Shown here: positions 58,827-64,000 of the stretch, in pieces
Position numbering within the stretch: the first letter of the stretch is position 1
Layout: every line of letters starts with the position of its first letter
Source: Streptomyces sp. Alt3
GTDB taxonomy: Bacteria > Actinomycetota > Actinomycetes > Streptomycetales > Streptomycetaceae
Direction: 5' to 3'
DNA: 64,000 nucleotides
Assembly (NCBI RefSeq): GCF_030719215.1
Contig: NZ_CP120983.1
Span: forward strand, 5,518,001 to 5,582,000
The notes under the pieces: model-generated
What the model was told of the DNA's origin: nothing
The model's input: the letters and a program-made list of their open reading frames with translations, nothing else
The model's database searches: none
Made by a program: the position numbers and the translations under genes

Positions 58827-59843
58827 GTGCTCAGCGAACGCAGACTCGAAGTGCTGCGCGCCATCGTCCAGGACTATGTCGGCACCGAGGAGCCCGTCGG
58901 CTCCAAGGCGCTCACGGAGCGGCACAGCCTCGGGGTCTCCCCGGCGACCGTCCGCAACGACATGGCGGTGCTGGAGGACGAGGGCTTCATCGCCCAGCCG
59001 CACACGAGTGCGGGGCGCATTCCGACGGACAAGGGCTACCGGCTCTTCGTCGACAAGCTCGCGGGCGTCAAGCCCCTGTCGTCGCCGGAGCGCCGGGCCA
59101 TTCAGAATTTCCTCGACGGCGCGGTCGACCTCGACGACGTCGTGGGCCGCACGGTCCGGCTGCTCGCGCAGCTGACCAGGCAGGTCGCCGTCGTGCAGTA
59201 CCCCTCACTGACCCGGTCGACGGTCCGGCACGTGGAGCTGCTCTCACTGGCTCCCGCGCGGCTGATGCTCGTGCTGATCACGGACACGGGCCGGGTCGAG
59301 CAGCGTATGATCGATTGCCCTGCACCGTTCGGTGACACGTCACTGGCGGATCTGCGGGCCCGGCTCAACAGCCGGGTCGTCGGACGCCGCTTCGCGGACG
59401 TCCCGCAGCTGGTGCAGGATCTTCCGGAGTCCTTCGAGACCGAGGACCGGGGAACCGTTTCGACGGTGCTCTCCGTTCTCCTGGAGACTCTGGTCGAGGA
59501 AACGGAGGAGCGGCTGATCATCGGCGGCACCTCCAACCTCACCCGTTTCGGACACGACTTCCCCGTGATGATCCGTCCGGTGCTGGAGGCACTGGAGGAA
59601 CAGGTCGTGCTGCTGAAGCTGCTGGGTGAGGCTACGGATTCGGGCATGACCGTACGGATCGGGCACGAGAACGCCCACGAGGGCCTCAACGCCACGTCCG
59701 TCGTCGCGGTCGGCTACGGTTCGGGCGACGAGGCAGTCGCCAAACTCGGCGTGGTCGGACCGACCCGCATGGACTACCCCGGAACGATGGGAGCGGTACG
59801 CGCAGTGGCACGTTACGTCGGACAGATCCTGGCGGAGTCGTAA
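58827..59843 (+). CDS. hrcA: Heat-inducible transcription repressor HrcA
   Basis: 338 residues; GTG with GGAGGTG 7 nt upstream. An N-terminal winged helix (RRLEVLRAIVQDYVGTEEPV, LGVSPATVRNDMAVLEDEGF, QPHTSAGRIPTDKGYRLFVD) and a GAF-like C-terminal domain (IIGGTSNLTRFGHDF, VLEALEEQVVLLKLL, RIGHENAHEGLNATSVVAVG) identify it. It binds CIRCE and represses chaperone genes. The next gene, dnaJ, starts directly after its stop. Confidence 0.97.
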   Translation: MLSERRLEVLRAIVQDYVGTEEPVGSKALTERHSLGVSPATVRNDMAVLEDEGFIAQPHTSAGRIPTDKGYRLFVDKLAGVKPLSSPERRAIQNFLDGAVDLDDVVGRTVRLLAQLTRQVAVVQYPSLTRSTVRHVELLSLAPARLMLVLITDTGRVEQRMIDCPAPFGDTSLADLRARLNSRVVGRRFADVPQLVQDLPESFETEDRGTVSTVLSVLLETLVEETEERLIIGGTSNLTRFGHDFPVMIRPVLEALEEQVVLLKLLGEATDSGMTVRIGHENAHEGLNATSVVAVGYGSGDEAVAKLGVVGPTRMDYPGTMGAVRAVARYVGQILAES

Positions 59844-60980
59844 GTGGCCACGGACTACTACGCCGTACTCGGCGTGCGCCGCGACGCTTCCCAGGACGAG
59901 ATCAAGAAGGCATTCCGCAGACTCGCGCGCGAGCTGCACCCGGATGTCAACCCCGATCCGAAGACCCAGGAGCGGTTCAAGGAGATCAACGCCGCCTACG
60001 AGGTGCTGTCGGACCCGCAGAAGAAGCAGGTCTACGACCTCGGCGGCGATCCGCTCTCCCAGTCGGGCGGTGGTGGGGCCGGTGGCTTCGGCGCCGGCGG
60101 TTTCGGCAACTTCAGCGACATCATGGACGCGTTCTTCGGCAACGCGACGCAGCGCGGGCCCCGTTCGCGGACCCGGCGTGGCCAGGACGCCATGATCAGG
60201 CTGGAGATCGACCTCAACGAGGCGGCCTTCGGCACGACCAAGGACATCCAGGTCGACACGGCCGTCGTCTGTACGACCTGCAGCGGCGAGGGCGCGGCAC
60301 CCGGCACCTCCGCGCAGACCTGTGACATGTGCCGCGGCCGCGGCGAGGTCTCCCAGGTCACCCGGTCGTTCCTCGGCCAGGTCATGACCTCGCGCCCCTG
60401 CCCGCAGTGCCAGGGCTTCGGCACGGTCGTGCCGACCCCGTGCCCCGAGTGCGCCGGTGACGGCCGCATCCGCTCGCGGCGCACGCTTACCGTGAAGATC
60501 CCCGCAGGTGTCGACAACGGCACCCGGATCCAGCTCGCGGGAGAGGGCGAGGTCGGCCCCGGCGGCGGCCCCGCCGGCGACCTGTACGTCGAGATCCACG
60601 AGGTCTCGCACGCCGTGTTCCAGCGGCGCGGCGACGACCTGCACTGCACGGTCACCATCCCGATGACGGCCGCGGCCCTGGGCACCCAGGTGCCGCTGGA
60701 GACGCTCGACGGCCTGGAGGAGATCGACATCCGGCCGGGCACCCAGTCCGGCCAGTCGGTCCCGCTGCACGGGCGCGGCATCACGCACCTGCGCGGCGGC
60801 GGACGCGGTGACCTGATCGTGCACGTCGAGGTCATGACCCCGACGAAGATGGACCCCGAGCAGGAGCGCCTGCTGCGGGAGCTGGCCAAGCTGCGAGGCG
60901 AGGAGCGGCCCACGGGCCAGTTCCAGCCGGGACAGCAGGGGCTGTTCTCCCGCCTGAAGGACGCCTTCAACGGCCGCTGA
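59844..60980 (+). CDS. dnaJ: Chaperone DnaJ (type I)
   Basis: 378 residues; GTG immediately after the hrcA TAA, with GGCGGAG 6 nt upstream. The J domain contains ELHPDVNPD (HPD); a Gly/Phe region follows, then four CxxCxGxG-type zinc repeats (CTTCSGEG, CDMCRGRG, CPQCQGFG, CPECAGDG) and the client-binding C-terminal domains. It stimulates DnaK. No dnaK or grpE is present here, so this is a second dnaJ linked to hrcA, and CIRCE controls it. Confidence 0.96.
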   Translation: MATDYYAVLGVRRDASQDEIKKAFRRLARELHPDVNPDPKTQERFKEINAAYEVLSDPQKKQVYDLGGDPLSQSGGGGAGGFGAGGFGNFSDIMDAFFGNATQRGPRSRTRRGQDAMIRLEIDLNEAAFGTTKDIQVDTAVVCTTCSGEGAAPGTSAQTCDMCRGRGEVSQVTRSFLGQVMTSRPCPQCQGFGTVVPTPCPECAGDGRIRSRRTLTVKIPAGVDNGTRIQLAGEGEVGPGGGPAGDLYVEIHEVSHAVFQRRGDDLHCTVTIPMTAAALGTQVPLETLDGLEEIDIRPGTQSGQSVPLHGRGITHLRGGGRGDLIVHVEVMTPTKMDPEQERLLRELAKLRGEERPTGQFQPGQQGLFSRLKDAFNGR

Positions 60981-60992
60981 ACCCTGTCACCA

Positions 60993-61026
60993 CGACGCCC
61001 GCCGGTCTCCGCACCGGCGGGCGTCG
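60993..61026 (+). terminator. hrcA-dnaJ terminator
   Basis: A 14-bp perfect stem (60993-61006 with 61013-61026) closes a 6-nt loop. Confidence 0.8.
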
Positions 61027-61103
61027 CCGTGTCCGCGGCGGTGTTCCCGTCCGGGTGAAAGGGCTGATTCGGCACGATCCGCCGGACGTGGCACGATGCG
61101 GTC

Positions 61104-62177
61104 ATGTCCTCGCCCCTCACCGCTCTCTGCCGGTACCCGATCGTGCAGGCACCTATGGCGGGAGGCGCCTCCCGGCCGGAGCTGGCCGCCGCGGTCTCCG
61201 AGTCCGGAGGGCTGGGGTTCCTCGCCGCCGGCTACAAGACGGCGGACGGGATGTACAACGAGATCAAGCAGCTCAGGAGGCTGACCGGCCGTCCCTTCGG
61301 CGTCAATCTCTTCATGCCGCAGCCCCTCGTCGCCGACCCGGGAGCCGTCGAGGTCTACCGCCACCAGCTCGCCGGCGAGGCGGCCTGGTACGAGACCCCC
61401 CTGGGCGACCCGGACGCCGGCGGGGACGACGGGTACGACGCCAAGGTCGCGATCCTGCTGCACGACCCCGTACCCGTGGTCTCCTTCACCTTCGGCTGCC
61501 CCACCCGCGAGGTCCTCGACGCGTTCGCCGCCGCCGGCACGCTCACCGTCGTCACGGTCACCTCGCCCCAGGAGGCGAGGAACGCCGCGTGGTCGGGCGC
61601 GGCCGCACTCTGTGTCCAGGGCGTCGAGGCCGGCGGCCACCAGTCGACGCACCGCGACGATCCCCAGGGCGGCCTCACGGGCACCGGACTGCTCGCCCTG
61701 ACCGCCGAGATCCGCGAGTCCGTCGACCTGCCGGTCATCGCGGCCGGCGGGCTGATGCGCGGCTCCCAGATCACCGCCGTCCTGGCGGCCGGGGCCGACG
61801 CCGCGCAGCTCGGCACGGCGTTCCTGCCCTGCCCGGAGTCGGGTGCGCACCCGCTGCACAAAGAGGCCCTGACCAACCCGCTGTTCGTGACGACGGCTCT
61901 GACCCGGGCGTTCTCCGGCCGCCCCGCACGCGGACTGGTTAACCGGTTCGTACGGGAGCACGGCCCGTACGCCCCCGCCGCCTACCCGCAGGTGCACCAG
62001 CTGACCAGCGGGCTGCGCGGGGCGGCGGCCAAGGCCGGGGACGCCCAGGGCATGGCCCTCTGGGCGGGTCAGGGCCACCGGATGGCACGCGAGCTGCCCG
62101 CCGGGGAACTCGTGGAACTGCTCGCGGCAGAAACGGAAGCCGCGCGTGCGGCAGTGAGTGTGAGGAGTGCCCAGTGA
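61104..62177 (+). CDS. Nitronate monooxygenase
   Basis: 357 residues. The FMN TIM barrel shows YPIVQAPMAGGASRPELAAA, GLGFLAAGYKTADGMYNEIK, RPFGVNLFMPQP, CVQGVEAGGHQSTHRDDPQG (catalytic His region), PVIAAGGLMRGSQITAVLAA and GADAAQLGTAFLPCPESGAH. It oxidises nitronates such as propionate 3-nitronate. CACGAT lies 6 nt before the ATG without a ribosome binding site. The next gene, rsmE, overlaps its stop. Confidence 0.92.
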   Translation: MSSPLTALCRYPIVQAPMAGGASRPELAAAVSESGGLGFLAAGYKTADGMYNEIKQLRRLTGRPFGVNLFMPQPLVADPGAVEVYRHQLAGEAAWYETPLGDPDAGGDDGYDAKVAILLHDPVPVVSFTFGCPTREVLDAFAAAGTLTVVTVTSPQEARNAAWSGAAALCVQGVEAGGHQSTHRDDPQGGLTGTGLLALTAEIRESVDLPVIAAGGLMRGSQITAVLAAGADAAQLGTAFLPCPESGAHPLHKEALTNPLFVTTALTRAFSGRPARGLVNRFVREHGPYAPAAYPQVHQLTSGLRGAAAKAGDAQGMALWAGQGHRMARELPAGELVELLAAETEAARAAVSVRSAQ

Positions 62178-62920
62178 CGGCACCGGTCTTCGTCGTCGAA
62201 CAGCTGCCCAGCGGCCCGGAGTTCGTCCTGGACGGACCCGAGGGACGGCACGCGGTGTCCGTGAAGCGGCTGAACCCGGGCGAGGACGTCGTCCTGACCG
62301 ACGGGCAGGGCCGCTGGGCCGAAGGCGTCGTACGGGCGGCCGAGGGCAAGGACCGGCTCGTGGTCACCGGCCTGGAGAGCGTCCACGACGAGCCCGCGCC
62401 CGTGCCCTTCGTCACCGTCGTCCAGGCGCTGCCCAAGGGGGACCGCGGTGAGCTCGCCGTGGAGACGATGACCGAGACGGGCGTCGACGCGATCGTGCCC
62501 TGGCAGGCCGCGCGCTGCATCACGCAGTGGAAGGGCGACCGAGGTCTCAAGTCCCTCGCCAAATGGCGCAGCACCGCGCGTGAGGCGGGGAAGCAGTCCC
62601 GCCGGGTGCGCTTCCCCGAGGTGGCCGGGGTCATGACGACCAAACAGGTTGCCGTGCTGCTGGCCGCGGCGGACTTCGCGGGCGTCCTGCACGAGGGCCG
62701 GGACAGCGGCAGCGAACCGCTCGCCACCGCCGAACTCCCCGCAGGCGGGACGATCGTGTTGGTCGTGGGCCCGGAGGGCGGGGTGTCGCCCCAGGAGCTG
62801 GCCGCCTTCGCGGAGGCGGGAGCGCCCGCGTACCGGCTCGGGCCCAGCGTGCTGCGCACCTCGACCGCGGGGACCGCGGCTGCGGCCCTGCTGATGGGAC
62901 GCACCGGGCGCTGGAGCTGA
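62174..62920 (+). CDS. rsmE: 16S rRNA m3U1498 methyltransferase
   Basis: 248 residues; GTG overlaps the preceding stop as GTGA. The SPOUT methyltransferase fold has an N-terminal PUA-like part (GPEGRHAVSVKRLNPGEDVV) and a C-terminal knot (VQALPKGDRGELAVETMTET, KWRSTAREAGKQSRR, IVLVVGPEGGVSPQELAAFA, RLGPSVLRTSTAGTAAAALL). It methylates U1498 in the decoding region. Normal length. Confidence 0.95.
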   Translation: MTAPVFVVEQLPSGPEFVLDGPEGRHAVSVKRLNPGEDVVLTDGQGRWAEGVVRAAEGKDRLVVTGLESVHDEPAPVPFVTVVQALPKGDRGELAVETMTETGVDAIVPWQAARCITQWKGDRGLKSLAKWRSTAREAGKQSRRVRFPEVAGVMTTKQVAVLLAAADFAGVLHEGRDSGSEPLATAELPAGGTIVLVVGPEGGVSPQELAAFAEAGAPAYRLGPSVLRTSTAGTAAAALLMGRTGRWS

Positions 62921-62945
62921 CAGCCGCCCGCCCCGCCCGGCCGGA

Positions 62946-62951
62946 TAGCAT
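62946..62951 (+). promoter_or_regulatory. Possible -10 box before the HIT gene
   Basis: TAGCAT occurs 46 nt before the HIT protein ATG. A -35 box is not clear. Confidence 0.3.
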
Positions 62952-62997
62952 GCCGGTGTACTGATCACGAGGACCCAACGACCGAGGAGGCCGGGCC

Positions 62998-63357
62998 ATG
63001 GCGGGTGAGCCGCAGACCGACTGCCTGTTCTGCAAGATCGTTACTGGGGACATCCCGGCGACCATCGTCCGCGAGAGCGGGACGACCATCGCCTTCCGCG
63101 ACATAAACCCCCAGGCCCCGACCCACGTCCTGGTCATCCCCAAGGCGCACTACCCGGACGCCGCCGCCCTCGCCGCGGGCGACCCGCAGGCCGCCGCCGA
63201 CGTGCTGCGCGAGGCGGGCCTGGTAGCCGCCGACGAGAAGATCACCGAGGCCGGTTACCGCATCGTGCTCAACACCGGAGCCGGCGCCGGCCAGACCGTG
63301 TTCCACGCGCACGCCCACGTCCTGGGCGGACGCGGGATGCAGTGGCCCCCCGGTTAG
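62998..63357 (+). CDS. HIT family protein (HINT/PKCI-like)
   Basis: 119 residues; ATG with GAGGAGG 7 nt upstream. DCLFCKIVTGDIPATIV, FRDINPQAPTHVLVIPKAHY and the His triad FHAHAHVLGGRGM are clear. Such proteins hydrolyse nucleotide phosphoramidates. The DxxCxxC-like N-terminus may bind zinc. It is followed closely by the RNase Z-like gene. Confidence 0.95.
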   Translation: MAGEPQTDCLFCKIVTGDIPATIVRESGTTIAFRDINPQAPTHVLVIPKAHYPDAAALAAGDPQAAADVLREAGLVAADEKITEAGYRIVLNTGAGAGQTVFHAHAHVLGGRGMQWPPG

Positions 63358-63369
63358 CAGGCCGCCACC

Positions 63370-64000
63370 GTGTCCGTACGAGAGCTCGTGGTCCTCGGCA
63401 CCGCCAGTCAGGTGCCGACCCGCCACCGCAACCACAACGGCTACCTGCTGCGCTGGGACGGGGAGGGCATCCTCTTCGACCCCGGCGAGGGGACCCAGCG
63501 CCAGATGCTTCGGGCGGGCGTCGCCGCGCACGACATCAACCGGATCTGCGTCACCCACTTCCACGGCGACCACGCGCTGGGCCTGGCGGGCGTGATCCAG
63601 CGGATCAATCTCGACCAGGTCCCGCACCCCGTCACCGCGCACTTCCCGGCGAGCGGGCAGCGCTTCTTCGACCGTCTGCGGTACGCGACGGCCTACCGGG
63701 AGTCGGTCGAGCTGACCGAGGCACCGGTGGCCGCCGACGGGGTCCTCGCCACCACCGACGCGTACACCCTCGACAGCCACCGGCTCTCGCACCCCGTCGA
63801 GTCCTACGGCTACCGGCTCACCGAGCCCGACCGGCTGCGCATGCTGCCGGCGAAGCTGGCCGAGCACGGCATCGCGGGGCCCGACGTCGGACGGATCCAG
63901 CGGGACGGCGTCCTGCGCGGCATCCCCCTGGACGAGGTCTCCGAGACGCGCCGCGGACAGCGCTGCGCGTTCGTCATGGACACCCGGCTCTGCGACGGCG
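63370..64000 (+). CDS. Ribonuclease Z-like metallo-hydrolase, 5' part (3' end outside window)
   Basis: About 210 residues are visible, GTG start 12 nt after the HIT stop. ELVVLGTASQVPTRHRNHNG, LFDPGEGTQRQMLRAGVAAH and CVTHFHGDHALGLAGVIQRI match RNase Z (tRNase Z) with the HxHGDH zinc motif. The C-terminal His/Asp ligands lie outside the window; FVMDTRLCDG at the edge is the start of the D-containing strand. It would cut the 3' trailer of tRNA precursors. Confidence 0.9.
   Translation, partial: MSVRELVVLGTASQVPTRHRNHNGYLLRWDGEGILFDPGEGTQRQMLRAGVAAHDINRICVTHFHGDHALGLAGVIQRINLDQVPHPVTAHFPASGQRFFDRLRYATAYRESVELTEAPVAADGVLATTDAYTLDSHRLSHPVESYGYRLTEPDRLRMLPAKLAEHGIAGPDVGRIQRDGVLRGIPLDEVSETRRGQRCAFVMDTRLCDG

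Overview
The window is a high-GC actinobacterial chromosome segment that reads as Streptomyces. The signs are frequent GTG starts, extreme third-position GC, long GC-rich hairpins without U-tracts, Ala/Pro-rich protein tails, and gene order obg - (wall polymer cluster) - proB - proA - nadD - LCP - rsfS - leuS - comEA/EC - holA - rpsT - lepA - hemW - hrcA - dnaJ - rsmE. No phage, insertion sequence or CRISPR was seen. This is conserved core backbone with one accessory-looking block near the left end.

Region 1 (1-437) is the C-terminus of the Obg GTPase. Region 2 (816-16125) is a cell-wall glycopolymer cluster lying between obg and proB. It holds a fused cytidylyltransferase/short-chain reductase resembling Bcs1-type CDP-ribitol synthases, a TagF-like polyol-phosphate polymerase with its own membrane domain, two related family-2 glycosyltransferases, a complete dTDP-L-rhamnose pathway (rfbA, rfbB, rfbD in one operon, rfbC on the opposite strand behind a glycosyltransferase), a methyltransferase-like protein, a membrane acyltransferase and a polysaccharide pyruvyl transferase-like protein. 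Together they suggest a polyol-phosphate wall polymer carrying sugars, probably including rhamnose, plus acyl, methyl or pyruvyl groups.

Region 3 (16328-27411) has proline biosynthesis (proB, proA), a pair of single-pass membrane proteins sharing an N-terminal motif, an M48 metalloprotease, two tiny membrane proteins, nadD, an LCP-family protein with a degenerate active site, rsfS, and a histidine phosphatase that appears to start with CTG. Region 4 (27528-31469) has two identical tRNA-Ala(GGC) genes flanking two small Cys-motif genes, then a NuoF-like flavo-iron-sulfur protein coupled to a ferric-reductase-like haem membrane protein. Region 5 (31723-45572) has leuS preceded by a Leu-codon leader peptide and terminator, then DegV, ComEA, ComEC (with DnaA-box-like sites upstream), small enzymes and holA.

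Region 6 (45672-64000) has rpsT, lepA, an acyl-CoA synthetase, a three-domain ATPase-GAF-SpoIIE regulator, hemW, a 975-residue membrane protein ending in a solute-binding-like domain, a DUF3097-like protein, a metallo-hydrolase, hrcA-dnaJ behind a perfect CIRCE-type operator, a nitronate monooxygenase, rsmE, a HIT protein and a partial RNase Z-like gene. Several genes have a TANNNT hexamer 6-8 nt before the start codon and no Shine-Dalgarno, which points to leaderless transcripts. Several tandem repeat arrays sit in gaps between genes. All assignments come from reading motifs and context; no database search was run.
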